NCBI GenBank assembly: GCA_020850695.1
Contig: JADZEF010000086.1
Span: 1-64,000, forward strand
Reading direction: 5' to 3'
DNA length: 64,000 bases
Source of the DNA: Planctomycetaceae bacterium
GTDB lineage: Bacteria; Planctomycetota; Planctomycetia; Planctomycetales; Planctomycetaceae
The notes below the pieces were generated by a model, which had not been told where the DNA came from, ran no database searches, and saw nothing but the letters and a program-made list of their open reading frames with translations. Positions 53,244 through 63,022 of the stretch are shown here, one piece after another. The position numbers were made by a program, and so were the translations under genes. Numbering within the stretch: position 1 is the stretch's first letter; each line of letters begins with the position of its first letter.

Positions 53244-54977
53244 ATGTCACCAGCGCGCGCGGGCGGACTTTGGTCGACTTTCGGTGTTGGCCTTCTGGCG
53301 GCGGTCACTGTCGCGTTGGTCTTCGTGTGCGGGCCCGGCGAGGCGGCCGCCGCGGACGGTGATGAAATCATCGTCGAGAAGATCAACGAATACGTCCGCC
53401 GCGGCTGGGACGACAACGAGATCAAGCCCTCCGACCGCACGGCCGACGGCGAGTTCGCCCGGCGGGTCTCGCTCGATATTGCGGGGCACATTCCATCCTT
53501 CGAAGAACTGATGGAGTTCCTGGAGGATGACGCTCCGGACAAGCGGCTCGAGCTCGTCAACCAGTTGCTGGAAGAGTCGAACTACGTCCGCTACTGGACC
53601 AACATCTGGGCCAACCTGCTCGTCGGCCGCGGGAATCGCCGAACCGATCGCGGCGACCTCGAGCGCTATCTTCGCACCAGCATCGCCCGCAACGAGCCTT
53701 ACGAAAAGTTCGTCTATGAGCTGATCTCGGCGGAAGGGAACAGCAACGAGAATGGGGCGGTCGCGTTCCTCGCCGCCCATCTCAATGACGGTCAGGTGCC
53801 GGCCACGTCGATCACGTCGCGGGTCTTCCTCGGCCTGCAGGTGCAGTGCACCCAGTGCCACAATCACCCGTTCAACGATTGGAAGCAGGACCAGTTCTGG
53901 AGCATGAACGGGTTCTTCCGCGGGACGACGCGGCAGGGGGCCGGCAACGCCAATCGCGGCGAATTCGCCCTCTACGACGGCCCCGATACGCGGATCGTCT
54001 TCTTCGAGAAGCGGAACGGCCTGATGCAGGCGACGCCGCGGAAGTTCGTCGACGGGACGGCCGTCTCCATGACCGAGTACGACAAGCCACGCGAACAGTT
54101 GGCGAAGCTGGTGACCGATCCGACGAAGCCCTTCATGGCCCGCACGCAGGTCAACCGGATGTGGGGGCACTTCTTCGGATACGGCTTTACGAAGCCGCTC
54201 GACGACATGGGTCCGCACAACCCGCCGTCCCATCCGGAACTGCTGGACTACCTCGCCGACGAGTTCCGCAAGTCGGGGTACGACAACAAACGGCTCATCC
54301 GCTGGATCTGTGCGTCCGACGCCTATCAACTCAGCAGCCGTGCCCACGACGGGAACGTTGAGGACGACCCCGCGGTCGGCAACACGCCCCACTTCAGCCG
54401 GATGTACGTGAAGCCGTTCTCGTCCGAGCAGCTCTACGATTCGCTGCTGATCGCGACGCAGGCGGACAAAGCGGGCGGCCGGTCGTACGAGCAGGCCGAG
54501 CAGCAGCGCCAGCAGTGGCTGGCGCAGTTCGTCCGCACGTTCGGAACGGACGAGAACGATGAGAACACGACATTCAACGGCACGATCCCACAAGCCCTGG
54601 TGATGATGAACGGCAGCCTGACGAAGACAGCGATCAACGGGGCGGAGGGGAGCTTTCTGCGGCGGGTGCTCGAATCGCCGACGGGAGATCCGCGGTCGCC
54701 CAAAGCAACGAACGCAAAGAAACCGGCCCGCACGGCGACGAAGACCGTGGCGTCAAAATCTCCCGGCAAGCCGGCCCGTGGAAAGAGTGCGGCGAAAGGA
54801 ATCCCGGCGAAGATCGAGACGCTGTTCCTCGTGACACTCGCCCGCACGCCGACGGACAAGGAGCTCAACGCGTTCAACAACGTCTTCCAGAAGTCCGGCG
54901 CGTCTGACCCGATCCTCGGCCTCCAGGACGTCTTCTGGGCACTGCTGAACTCGAACGAGTTCATCATGAATCATTGA
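53244..54977 (+). CDS. DUF1549/DUF1553 domain protein
   Basis: 577 residues, signal peptide to about residue 37. DUF1549 (about 45-240: RVSLDIAGHIPSFEELMEFL, YWTNIWANLLVGR, and CTQCHNHPFNDW with a CxxCH of haem-binding shape, Cys202-Cys205-His206) then DUF1553 (about 285-560: FMARTQVNRMWGHFFGYGF, HPELLDYLADEF). AAGGG lies 8 bases before ATG 53244. Usually followed by a DUF1501 gene in planctomycetes; here it stands alone. A Lys/Ala/Thr-rich linker (about 490-520) interrupts DUF1553. Confidence 0.93.
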   Translation: MSPARAGGLWSTFGVGLLAAVTVALVFVCGPGEAAAADGDEIIVEKINEYVRRGWDDNEIKPSDRTADGEFARRVSLDIAGHIPSFEELMEFLEDDAPDKRLELVNQLLEESNYVRYWTNIWANLLVGRGNRRTDRGDLERYLRTSIARNEPYEKFVYELISAEGNSNENGAVAFLAAHLNDGQVPATSITSRVFLGLQVQCTQCHNHPFNDWKQDQFWSMNGFFRGTTRQGAGNANRGEFALYDGPDTRIVFFEKRNGLMQATPRKFVDGTAVSMTEYDKPREQLAKLVTDPTKPFMARTQVNRMWGHFFGYGFTKPLDDMGPHNPPSHPELLDYLADEFRKSGYDNKRLIRWICASDAYQLSSRAHDGNVEDDPAVGNTPHFSRMYVKPFSSEQLYDSLLIATQADKAGGRSYEQAEQQRQQWLAQFVRTFGTDENDENTTFNGTIPQALVMMNGSLTKTAINGAEGSFLRRVLESPTGDPRSPKATNAKKPARTATKTVASKSPGKPARGKSAAKGIPAKIETLFLVTLARTPTDKELNAFNNVFQKSGASDPILGLQDVFWALLNSNEFIMNH

Positions 54978-55052
54978 CAGCGTGAATGCCGCACCGGCCG
55001 GGCGAGGAACATCCCGCATTCCGCCACAGGGCGAAACAGTGCTCGCCTCAGG

Positions 55053-55493
55053 TCACTTCGCCTTGGTGTCGAAGTCGAACTTCGTCTGCGTCGCGCTGAC
55101 ATTCGCCCGCAGCGGGCTTTCGGGCCCGAATTTCGCGAACTCGGGATTGGCCGGATTCGCGGCGGCGTTGTTCGGGTCGACTTCGGTCTTTGCCGCGGAG
55201 GCCGGCATCAGCGTCACCTGGTACTCGGCGGGATAGACCTCGGCGATGCTGTATTTGCCCTCGGCGTCGGTCGTCGCGTGGACATAGCGAACGTTGGCGG
55301 GAAGGCCCTTGCTGATGGCCATGAAGCCCACAGTCACATCGGCCAGGGGCTTGGAACTGCTTGTGATCTGACCGCTGACGGCGACCGGTTCAGGCAGTTT
55401 CTCCGAGGAGCCGCAGCCCAGGCACGCCGTGGCCAGGAGTGCGGCAACGAGAGACGATCGTGTTGCGAAGGGACGGAGCGGGAAACGGCGCAT
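55053..55493 (-). CDS. Carboxypeptidase-regulatory-like lipoprotein
   Basis: 146 residues. Lipoprotein signal (SLVAALLATACLGC), then an Ig-like domain: VSGQITSSSKPLADVTVGFM, DAEGKYSIAEVYPAEYQVTLMP. Second member of a DUF1559-lipoprotein pair in the same order as 26076-27794. A hairpin separates it from the DUF1559 gene upstream. Confidence 0.85.
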   Translation of the reverse strand: MRRFPLRPFATRSSLVAALLATACLGCGSSEKLPEPVAVSGQITSSSKPLADVTVGFMAISKGLPANVRYVHATTDAEGKYSIAEVYPAEYQVTLMPASAAKTEVDPNNAAANPANPEFAKFGPESPLRANVSATQTKFDFDTKAK

Positions 55494-55531
55494 GATTCAC
55501 CAGGAGAGATTCGGCGGGTTTGAAAGAACGA

Positions 55532-55565
55532 AGGGACACTCCGACGTTTCCACCGGAGTGTCCTT
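55532..55565 (-). terminator. Hairpin between DUF1559 and lipoprotein genes
   Basis: Stem of about 12 bp (GGACACTCCG / CGGAGTGTCC) with a 10-base loop, followed on the minus strand by a T-rich CTTCGTTCTTTC. Likely terminator or attenuator, 54 bp after the DUF1559 stop; compare the terminator at 27087 in the sister pair. Confidence 0.75.
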
Positions 55566-55618
55566 GAGGGATATCTGGCGTCATCAGGGTCGGGATCGCC
55601 GGCCGGGGACCAGCCGCC

Positions 55619-56563
55619 TCAGAACTCGCCCACCGGCGTGCCGTTGCGCGGCGTGCCGATGTTGACCCACACGGCTCCGCTGATGTTCTCGCTGATGAAC
55701 CGCACGGTCCCGTCCATCAACAGGCCATGAACACCACCCGTGTGGTAGCTGCGGGCGGTCCCCCAGTTGTAGTTCACGTCGTAAGTCGGGTAGGGGCTGT
55801 TGGGGGTCGCCGTCGCCATGATGCTGAACTCGGTGCTGCCGTAGTACGGGACGAACCAGCTGAAGCCGTAGGTGTGGGTGGCCGGCGCCGCCCCCTTGAT
55901 CCCATACGCGAACTCCGAAAACGCCAGGGTGTTGCTGGTCCCGTCCTGAATCCCCGCAAGCGTCATCTGCTGATCCATGGCCGTGTCGTCCGTGCCGCCG
56001 TAGGCGTTGTCGGCCCCCCGGTTCACGAGCCCCCAGCGGCTGGCGAACATACCGTTCGCAGTCGAAGATCCATGGATCCCGCACAGCCCGTAGCCGTGCG
56101 CGGTTCCGGCGGCCGGATAGTTATGGTAGCCGGCGGTCGGATAGCTGCCGTTCGGAGGCGGTGCGATCGCGGACGGGCAGATGTAGGCAGGGATCTTCAC
56201 CCGCCAGACGGGCTCATTCACCGCGTTGGTCTGCAGAACCTGGAAGTTGATCTTGTTGTAGAGGGGAGCCTGATCGATGAACGGCAGGAGCATCGTGTGG
56301 ATCGTGTAGCCCATTTCCCCCGAGTCGGTCTCGCAGCAGCAGGGCCGCCCCGAGAAGTGATTCACGCCGCGAGGAATGACGCCGTTCGTCTGATCGATAT
56401 AGTTGTGGAGCGCGAGGCCGATCTGCTTGAGGTTGTTGCGGCACTGGGTGCGTCGGGCCGCTTCGCGAGCCTGCTGGACGGCCGGCAGCAGCAGGGCGAT
56501 CAGGATGGCGATGATCGCGATCACCACCAGCAGTTCAATGAGCGTGAAGCCGCGTTTCTTCAT
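55619..56563 (-). CDS. DUF1559 domain, prepilin-type protein
   Basis: 314 residues. Begins [20 protein letters not shown], an ideal prepilin leader; [20 protein letters not shown] follows, and the tail has [21 protein letters not shown] (H-X9-DG). Close in type to the protein at 26076. Upstream of a lipoprotein gene on the same strand. Confidence 0.95.
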   Translation of the reverse strand: MKKRGFTLIELLVVIAIIAILIALLLPAVQQAREAARRTQCRNNLKQIGLALHNYIDQTNGVIPRGVNHFSGRPCCCETDSGEMGYTIHTMLLPFIDQAPLYNKINFQVLQTNAVNEPVWRVKIPAYICPSAIAPPPNGSYPTAGYHNYPAAGTAHGYGLCGIHGSSTANGMFASRWGLVNRGADNAYGGTDDTAMDQQMTLAGIQDGTSNTLAFSEFAYGIKGAAPATHTYGFSWFVPYYGSTEFSIMATATPNSPYPTYDVNYNWGTARSYHTGGVHGLLMDGTVRFISENISGAVWVNIGTPRNGTPVGEF

Positions 56564-57154
56564 GAGAGAATCCGTCGCAGGTGAGAGTTAACCGTCAAAG
56601 ACGCCAATGAGGACAACGGGATCGGACAATCCCGCAGCAAAGCGAGGGGGGGGATCCGTGCCGCGGAGCGATGAAGGCGCTCGACGGGGCAGGAGAAGGT
56701 CGACTCTCGCGATCCTCAGAGGGTCGCAGTGCCCGCAGACCGACCAGAGTCGTCGCTGCAGACAGCCAGAAAACAGATCGACCGGTTTCGACTCTAGTGC
56801 AAGCCCCGTACCTTAAGCAAGCGCAAGAGGCGAACGAGACCGGCCAAAGCGGCCAAAAACGACGGCATCGGTACTTCGTCCAGGAGAATGCACGGCTGTC
56901 AACGCCGTGCCGGGGGTCTCAACCTCGAATGATTTGGACTTCCCTGCGCACTTGTGCGGCAGGATCTGTTGCTATTGAAGGCAGGATCCTCTTTGCGGGA
57001 GCATTGTGAATGCGGGGCGAGAGTGGCTCCGCGGGAACCGTGTCTGTCGTCGTGATCCGACTGCGCTCCCTCAGTCGCTGTCGAGCGATAGAATCGGTCC
57101 GGCCAGTCGACTCGGATCGACCGGAATGCTGAGTTGTGGTTTGGAGCGCGTGGA
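56564..57154. other. Intergenic spacer, nothing recognised
   Basis: About 590 bp between the divergent DUF1559 and trpC genes. No long inverted repeat, RNA gene or credible reading frame is seen; open frames in it have no family signal. Confidence 0.45.
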
Positions 57155-57955
57155 ATGAGTGTGCTGGACCGGATTGTGGAGAACACGCGAAGCGTCATCG
57201 CGGAGACCCGTCGACGGCGGCCCGAGGCCGCACTGCGCGACGCATTGCCGCACGCGGCTCCCGTCCGGGATTTCGTGGCTGCGTTGAAGGGGGCCGCCCG
57301 GGACAACATCGCCGTGATCGCGGAGGTGAAAAAGGCGTCGCCATCGGCCGGACTGATCCGCGCGGACTTCGACCCTGTGGCGATCGCCCGCGCCTACGAA
57401 GCGAACGGCGCGGCGTGTCTCAGCGTGCTGACGGACGAGAAGTATTTCCAGGGGCATCTCGATTATCTTCGCGCGGTGCGGGCTGCGGTGTCGATTCCGG
57501 TGCTTCGGAAAGACTTCATCGTCGATCGTTACCAGGTTCTCGAGGCGCGGGCCGCCGGGGCCGACTGCATCCTGTTGATCGCCGAATGCCTCAACGACTG
57601 CGAGATGCGTGACCTCTACTTCTATGCCTCCGAACTGGGCATGGAGTGTCTGATCGAGTTGTACGAACCGGAGAACCTCGACCGCGTCCTGAAGCTCGAC
57701 CCGCCGCTTGTGGGAATCAACAACCGCAATCTCAAGACGATGATCACCGATCTCGATCATTCGCTAAGGCTGCGCGAACAGATTCCCGAATCGATCCTGC
57801 TGGTGAGCGAAAGCGGCATCAAGACGCGGGCCGACGTCGAGCGCCTGCTCGAGCACAACATTCGGGCGATTCTCGTGGGTGAATCGCTGATGAAGCAGGC
57901 GGATGTGGGCGAGGCGCTCGCTTCGCTGCTTAGCGGAGCGATGCGCAAGGAGTAG
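57155..57955 (+). CDS. trpC: Indole-3-glycerol-phosphate synthase
   Basis: 266 residues. Closes the indole ring in tryptophan synthesis. TIM-barrel motifs: [13 protein letters not shown] (catalytic Lys), [37 protein letters not shown] and VSESGI; GGAG upstream of ATG 57155. No other trp gene is adjacent, as is common in dispersed planctomycete pathways. Confidence 0.96.
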   Translation: MSVLDRIVENTRSVIAETRRRRPEAALRDALPHAAPVRDFVAALKGAARDNIAVIAEVKKASPSAGLIRADFDPVAIARAYEANGAACLSVLTDEKYFQGHLDYLRAVRAAVSIPVLRKDFIVDRYQVLEARAAGADCILLIAECLNDCEMRDLYFYASELGMECLIELYEPENLDRVLKLDPPLVGINNRNLKTMITDLDHSLRLREQIPESILLVSESGIKTRADVERLLEHNIRAILVGESLMKQADVGEALASLLSGAMRKE

Positions 57956-58100
57956 GTCACCGGGTTCAAGGCATTGCGAACCCGCAAGCGTGACCTGGTT
58001 CCCTTTTCGGCCACGCGCGGCCAAACTCCATTCGAACGGAAGCGGCGCTTTGACAGCCGCCTTGTCACTTGACCCTCGTCCCGAGTCCCTCGACCCTCCC

Positions 58101-58685
58101 ATGACCGAACACGTTCTCGTCGTCCCCACGCTTCTGTTTCATGAGGTGGGCTACTTTCAGGGGTTCACCGACAACATCGCTCCCTATGTGCGGACGCTGT
58201 TCGACCCGGCCCATACCAGCTTCCGGCCCCGCGACCAGATGGAGACCGATCCAAGCTACAAGCAGCTCATTCCGTACTGCATCTTCAAGTGCGGCGACCT
58301 GGTCTTCAGCTATCGCCGCAGCAAAGGGCAGGGGGAGGGACGGTTGCACGGGAAGCGATCGCTTGGCGTCGGCGGACACATTTCGTCGACCGACTCGATG
58401 GTGAGCGACATTCCCTATGCGGCCGCGATGCGGCGAGAGATCGAGGAAGAAGTGTTCGTCGAGACGCCGTTCACCGAGAAGTGCGTCGGACTGATCAACG
58501 ACGACGTGAGTGAAGTCGGGAAGGTGCACCTTGGAATTGTGCACGTTTTTCAGGTCGAAGCGGCAAAAGTTCGCCCGCGGGAAGAGTCGATGATAGAGGC
58601 AGGGTTTGCCTCGCCGGCAGAGTTGATCGCGGCGCGCGAGGAATTCGAGACGTGGTCTCAGATCTGTCTGGACCATTTGTTTTAA
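58101..58685 (+). CDS. Nudix-like phosphohydrolase
   Basis: 194 residues. A modified Nudix box is visible: [11 protein letters not shown] then REIEEEVFV (about 100-130), with the catalytic Arg-Glu-x-x-Glu-Glu retained but the first Glu and the box Gly missing. No signal peptide. The substrate is unknown; it may hydrolyse a nucleoside diphosphate derivative. Start ATG 58101 ([17 protein letters not shown]). Confidence 0.8.
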   Translation: MTEHVLVVPTLLFHEVGYFQGFTDNIAPYVRTLFDPAHTSFRPRDQMETDPSYKQLIPYCIFKCGDLVFSYRRSKGQGEGRLHGKRSLGVGGHISSTDSMVSDIPYAAAMRREIEEEVFVETPFTEKCVGLINDDVSEVGKVHLGIVHVFQVEAAKVRPREESMIEAGFASPAELIAAREEFETWSQICLDHLF

Positions 58686-58720
58686 GCAGTGGGTAGTGGG
58701 TAGTTGGCAGTGAGTAGGGA
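58686..58720. repeat. Half copy of the GTGGGTAGT repeat
   Basis: GCAGTGGGTAGTGGGTAGTT and GGCAGTGAGTAGGGA words directly after the Nudix-like gene stop. Same words as the left arm of the element at 47771; no matching second arm is present. Confidence 0.6.
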
Positions 58721-58802
58721 AGGCGAGTCCTCGGCGCGCTGAGGAATGGACCGGCCGACCACTGACGATCCGCGACTGCCCTATTGACAAAGGAGTGTCC
58801 CC

Positions 58803-59501
58803 ATGAAGATTTCCGTGCGTGGATGGTCGGTCGTCCTCGTGGTGGCGGCCATCCTTGCGGCCCTGGCGGTGGCGCGGCGTTCAACTGCGGCCGGCGACGG
58901 TCCCGACATTCGATCGGGCCAGCTGACCGAGCGGTCGCTGGGCAACCTCATCGAGGCGATGGGACTTCAGTACAAGAAGGAGCAGCAGCGGTATGACTTC
59001 GCCTTCAAGGCGAAGCATCAGGGGGCCGAGTGGGAACTCTCGATGTCGGCCGTGCTGGCGCAGAACGGCGAATCGATCTGGGTCATGGCGTGGCTCGACC
59101 AGATGCCCGACCGTCCGTCAATCACCGACGTTCCGCGGCACTCCCTGCTGCGTCTGCTGGCCCTGAACGACACGCTCGGCCAGGGGAAGTTCTTCGCCTA
59201 CATTTCGAGCAACAAGCGGTTCGTGCTGCAGCGGGTCGTTCCGAACCAGGGGATGTCGACCGAAGTGTTCAACAACATCCTGCAGGACCTCGGGGCGTCG
59301 GTCGTGCAGACCTATCCGTATTGGTCGATCGAGAAGTGGAAGGGAACGGGTGAGGGTGCGGCGCCTGCTTCGGCCGCGGCGGCGAACCAGGAAGAACCGG
59401 CTCGCACCGCGAGCGCGGCCCCGGCCGCTCAAAGCCGCCGCGTTCCGGCGAACACGGCGGTGAACGATTCGAACTTCCGCACGGCTCCCGCCAAGCGGTG
59501 A
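58803..59501 (+). CDS. Exported protein, possibly with a YbjN/CesT-like fold
   Basis: 232 residues, strong RBS (AAAGGAG) before ATG 58803. Hydrophobic leader (VVLVVAAILAALAVA) then an alpha/beta domain of about 130 residues (LTERSLGNLIEAMGLQYKKEQ, FAYISSNKRFVLQRVVPNQGMSTEVFNNILQDL) with order alpha-beta-beta-beta-alpha, similar to T3SS-chaperone/YbjN-like proteins, and an Ala/Pro-rich tail. The function is unknown. A terminator follows. Confidence 0.7.
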   Translation: MKISVRGWSVVLVVAAILAALAVARRSTAAGDGPDIRSGQLTERSLGNLIEAMGLQYKKEQQRYDFAFKAKHQGAEWELSMSAVLAQNGESIWVMAWLDQMPDRPSITDVPRHSLLRLLALNDTLGQGKFFAYISSNKRFVLQRVVPNQGMSTEVFNNILQDLGASVVQTYPYWSIEKWKGTGEGAAPASAAAANQEEPARTASAAPAAQSRRVPANTAVNDSNFRTAPAKR

Positions 59502-59534
59502 TCGTCGCTGAGTGGTCAATCTGAAAGAGATCAC

Positions 59535-59572
59535 AATCGCCCGCGGCAGACATCGTTCTGCTGCGGGCGATT
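59535..59572 (+). terminator. Hairpin terminator after the exported protein gene
   Basis: Sixteen-base stem AATCGCCCGCGGCAGA / TCTGCTGCGGGCGATT with one mismatch and a 6-base loop, then TCGCTTT. Lies 33 bp after the stop at 59501. Confidence 0.75.
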
Positions 59573-59607
59573 CGCTTTGAATGAGTTTGGAGCCAAGCAA
59601 GAAGACA

Positions 59608-59770
59608 CTTTACCGCAAAGACGCGAAGGGCGCAGAGAAACGCAACGGCCGAACTGATCATGAACGAGAGGGCAGCGACGCCACATCAATAGACATCATG
59701 CCAGCCTCCCAAGAGTTGACGGCCATCGCACCCCATTGCGCTTCTTCGCGTCGTTGCGTTAAAAATGCCT
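59608..59770. repeat. Inverted repeat of CGCAAAGACGCGAAG type
   Basis: Left arm about 59610-59632 (TTACCGCAAAGACGCGAAGG) and right arm about 59743-59765 (reverse: TTAACGCAACGACGCGAAG). Matches at about 17 of 20 positions. Spacer about 110 bp. Confidence 0.6.
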
Positions 59771-59785
59771 TTGCAACGGGCGCAT

Positions 59786-59813
59786 AAAAAAGCCCGGCTC
59801 GACGGAGCCGGGC
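59786..59813 (-). terminator. Intrinsic terminator of the ArsR gene
   Basis: Perfect 9-bp stem GCCCGGCTC / GAGCCGGGC with 4-base loop, followed on the minus strand by TTTTTT. It lies 134 bp downstream of the ArsR-family stop codon and faces its direction of transcription. Confidence 0.85.
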
Positions 59814-59947
59814 GATTCATTTCATTTGTTCGCACGACGCTGACGCGATTCCCGCAAAGGCACGAACTCCGTCGAATCGTGCAGTCAGCAGAACCGTCAT
59901 CCAGGCGTCGTGCGATGCCGGACCGCAGTCCGGCGCCTCTTCAACAC

Positions 59948-60370
59948 TCAATGATTGTCGTGCGTCAGCACGAACTCGTCGAACCGCAGCTCTTCCGTCT
60001 CGGGGTTGCTGATGCTTCCGAAGAGTTCCGCGATGATGCGGTGGAAGTGGACCTTGCGGATCGAGTAGAAGTTGTGCTTGCCGTCCCGGCGGGCTTCGAT
60101 GAGGCCGGCCACGCGGAGCAGGGCCAGGTGGTGGCTGACGGCCGGCTGGCTCTGTTCGAGGCGATCGCACAGGGCGGTGACGTGGAGTTCGCCTTCGCGG
60201 GCGAGGTACATCAGGATGCGGAGCCGAGTCTCGTCCGAGAGGAGCTTGAAGACCTGAACGAGGTCTTTTTCGAGCTGCTGGGAGAGTTCGGGGAAGCGGA
60301 ACTGCGACTCGTCGGCGGCACCGGCCTTGTCCGCCACTTCGGGTTCCAGTTCGGCCAGGTTCGTACTCAT
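59948..60370 (-). CDS. ArsR-family winged-helix regulator
   Basis: 140 residues from ATG 60370. ArsR-type winged helix: VFKLLSDETRLRILMYLAREGELHVTALCDRL, QSQPAVSHHLALLRVAGLIEARRDGKHNFYSI. The usual metal-binding CxCxx pattern in helix alpha-3 is absent (only one Cys, in ALCDRL), so the signal is probably not arsenic or cadmium. An upstream ATG at 60448 would add 26 residues; neither start has a strong Shine-Dalgarno. Confidence 0.88.
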   Translation of the reverse strand: MSTNLAELEPEVADKAGAADESQFRFPELSQQLEKDLVQVFKLLSDETRLRILMYLAREGELHVTALCDRLEQSQPAVSHHLALLRVAGLIEARRDGKHNFYSIRKVHFHRIIAELFGSISNPETEELRFDEFVLTHDNH

Positions 60371-61187
60371 GTTGTCGTCTTCACTTTCTTGAGAGACTGG
60401 GATTTCAGGCGAGCGCGCCTGTGAGTCCGGCTCATCCTCGCCAGACATGGATTGCTCAGATGACAAGGATCTGTCCTTTCGGGTGATAGTTTCACGACGG
60501 AGGCGTCCCCGAAACGGGCGCTTCCGCGGCAGGACCACCGCCCCACAACGCGGTGTCGGCGTCCGTGCTCAGTCGGCGAACGTCACCGGAAAGGAATCCG
60601 GGAACGTTGAGAAATACGAATTGAGGGTAAACATCGGCGAGAGCCGGGCCAAAAGACCCATCCTGGTCGCTTTGCGGATCATCCGCTGCGTTTGAGTTAG
60701 CCCGAAGGAGTTTGCCGCAGAAAGGAGACCAGCAGCCGATTGCATGCCAGAAGGGTAGCAAAAGGCGAGGAATCAGAACCGTGCGCTCTCGGTTGTCTGA
60801 GAATCAGACAAGTCGAAGTTCAGCAAACCCGCGTGGGGACCTGCATCAAGAACGCACCGGAAAGATGGGATCGTGGCTCGGAGTTCTGACTCCGACCCCA
60901 TTATTGCGGTGCCTCTTCGAATCGTCAACGACTTTCGTGAGAATTTATCGGAGATGAGAATCCATGAGAGAAGTATTTGTCCCGCAACGGGTTATGGTGA
61001 ACTGGAAGAGGCTTTTTTTGAGGTTTTCGACGGTCTGAAGCAGGGACATTGCACACGCCCCCCGGACTCCCGTCACGGCTTCACGGCATAACATCATGAC
61101 ACTCGTTGATATTACGCATGCGTCGGCTGTCGACGCCGGATTTTTCCCATGAAATCGAGTTCGTTCCGCATAACCTGTTCTTAGAAA
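60371..61187. other. Long intergenic region, one dyad, no gene seen
   Basis: 817 bp between divergent ArsR and SDR genes. A perfect dyad TTGTCTGA-gaa-TCAGACAA sits at 60793-60811 and could be an operator. From about 60880 to 61180 the sequence is AT-richer. Small open frames show no family signal. No tRNA or riboswitch was recognised. Confidence 0.45.
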
Positions 61188-62000
61188 ATGGCTTACACGG
61201 ATGCGGGGTTTCAGATGCCTGACAGCAAGATTTTTGCCTCGCTGGCTGGACGACGGGCTCTTGTGACAGGTGCCTCCCATGGCATCGGGAAAGCGATCGC
61301 GCTCGCGTTCGCCGCCGCGGGGGCCGATGTCCTGGTCCACTGCCGTAAATCGGTCGATGCGGCACAAGATGTGGCCCGAGAAGCACGTGCTGCGGGGGTG
61401 CGGTCCGACGTGTTGCTGGCCGATGTTTCCCGTCCGGCGGACTGTGCACGTCTTGTGGACGAAGCGTGGCAACAGTTCGGAAGCCTCGACGTCTGGGTCA
61501 ATAACGCGGGCGCAGACATTCTGACAACCGATGCCCGCACGGCGAGCTACGACGATCGACTGCAACTGCTGTTCGAAACCGATGTCCGAGGAACGATGTT
61601 GTTGTCGCGCCTCATCGGCGACCGGATGCGCGGCACCGGGGCGGATGCGGGAGACCGCGCGATCCTGACGATCGGGTGGGATCAGGCCGATCGTGGGATG
61701 GAAGGGGAGAGCGGCGAACTCTTCGCCGCAACGAAGAACGCCATCATGGGATTCACCCGTTCTCTCTCGCTCAGCCTGGCGCCCGATGTGCGAGTGAACT
61801 GTATCGCTCCCGGCTGGATCCGCACGGCCTGGGGAGAATCGGCCAGTGATCCCTGGCAGGAACGCGTTCTCCGCGAGACCCCGCTCCGCCGCTGGGGAAC
61901 CCCGCAAGATATCGCCGCTCTCGCTCGATTTCTCTGCAGTTCCGACGCGTCCTACCTTACCGGTCAGGTGATCAACGCCAACGGGGGGGCGGTGCGTTAG
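61188..62000 (+). CDS. Atypical SDR lacking the catalytic Ser and Tyr
   Basis: 270 residues. Classic SDR frame: TGASHGIGKA (28-37), NNAG (105-108), and the C-terminal PGWIRTAWGE and FLCSSDASYLTGQVINANGG. At the active site the YxxxK motif reads FAATK (Phe179, Lys183) and the preceding Ser position reads TIGW (161-164). It can probably bind NAD(P) but not catalyse the usual hydride transfer with Tyr. Start ATG 61188. Confidence 0.85.
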   Translation: MAYTDAGFQMPDSKIFASLAGRRALVTGASHGIGKAIALAFAAAGADVLVHCRKSVDAAQDVAREARAAGVRSDVLLADVSRPADCARLVDEAWQQFGSLDVWVNNAGADILTTDARTASYDDRLQLLFETDVRGTMLLSRLIGDRMRGTGADAGDRAILTIGWDQADRGMEGESGELFAATKNAIMGFTRSLSLSLAPDVRVNCIAPGWIRTAWGESASDPWQERVLRETPLRRWGTPQDIAALARFLCSSDASYLTGQVINANGGAVR

Positions 62001-62075
62001 TCGTCTACTCCGCGACTGCGAAGACGAAGTTGCTCCCTACGCACCTCGGCTCGATTCCGCGCTGCGATTCGAGCG

Positions 62076-62912
62076 TCACTTCTTCTCCAGTGCCAGCCGC
62101 ACGACATACTCGATTGCCTTCCTCGAATCGTCGTAGTCGGTCGAGTGCCCGCCGTCCGGGTGGTGGATCACCAGGACGTTCGGATTCTTCTTCCGGACCG
62201 CCTCCGCAAGGCGGAGCGCACTCGCTGGCGGCACAAGAGTGTCCTTGCCGCCCGTCGTGATCGCCAGAGGCATCGTGAACTTTTCCGGGAAGAACTCCGC
62301 ACTCCGGCGACGGTATTCGTCAGGAGCCTCGGCCTTGGTGCCGCCGTACGATTCGGCGATCGCCGGCAGGAAATTGGGATACTCGACCAGGTTGGCCGTG
62401 CCGTTGAGTGACGCAACTCCCGCGATCAGGTCCGGATGAAGAGCAGTGAAGGTCAGGGCTCCGGTTCCCCCCATCGATCCCCCGCACAGAAGGACCTTCC
62501 CGATGCGGTACTGCTTCCGCAGGTCCTCGATAATCTGCACGACATCCGATTCGGCCCTTGGTCCCATCCAGGATGTGCGGGCGCGGTAGTCCGGCGAGAC
62601 GAACAGCATTCCATGGGCTGCGGCCACGTCTCGCGCCGCGCGACACTCGGCCCGATTGTCCTTCACGAACTGCCAGCGGTCCGAGCCGTGACCGTGCAGG
62701 GCGATGAGGGCGGGCGTTTCCTTCGTCGCGTCGAATCCGCTGGGCTTGATGAGGACGTAGCGTTGCTCGGAGTGATCGCTGTTTGCCTTGAAGACGACGT
62801 CTTCACTCGCTGCTTTTGTCGGGTCGGAGTCGTCCGCTTTCACCTGAAGGGGAACCAGGAGCGCCAGCGACGTGACGCAGAGAATGATCCAGAGACGCAA
62901 CAGCGAGAGCAT
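62076..62912 (-). CDS. Exported alpha/beta hydrolase
   Basis: 278 residues. Signal segment (LLRLWIILCVTSLALLVPLQV), oxyanion region ALHGHGSDRW, nucleophile Ser146 in CGGSMGGTG, Asp in GGKDTLVPP and His in GGHSTDY. Similar in layout to esterase/poly(3-hydroxybutyrate)-depolymerase-like prolyl-oligopeptidase-type hydrolases; the substrate is unknown. Monocistronic. Confidence 0.9.
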   Translation of the reverse strand: MLSLLRLWIILCVTSLALLVPLQVKADDSDPTKAASEDVVFKANSDHSEQRYVLIKPSGFDATKETPALIALHGHGSDRWQFVKDNRAECRAARDVAAAHGMLFVSPDYRARTSWMGPRAESDVVQIIEDLRKQYRIGKVLLCGGSMGGTGALTFTALHPDLIAGVASLNGTANLVEYPNFLPAIAESYGGTKAEAPDEYRRRSAEFFPEKFTMPLAITTGGKDTLVPPASALRLAEAVRKKNPNVLVIHHPDGGHSTDYDDSRKAIEYVVRLALEKK

Positions 62913-63022
62913 GGGAACTCCGCGAATAAGGGCAGGGGAGTGTGGCTCGTTTGTTCTGATATCAATGCCGGTTCGACCGCGAGATGCAATGGAGTCGATT
63001 CAGGACGACAGCAACCGCCGGC

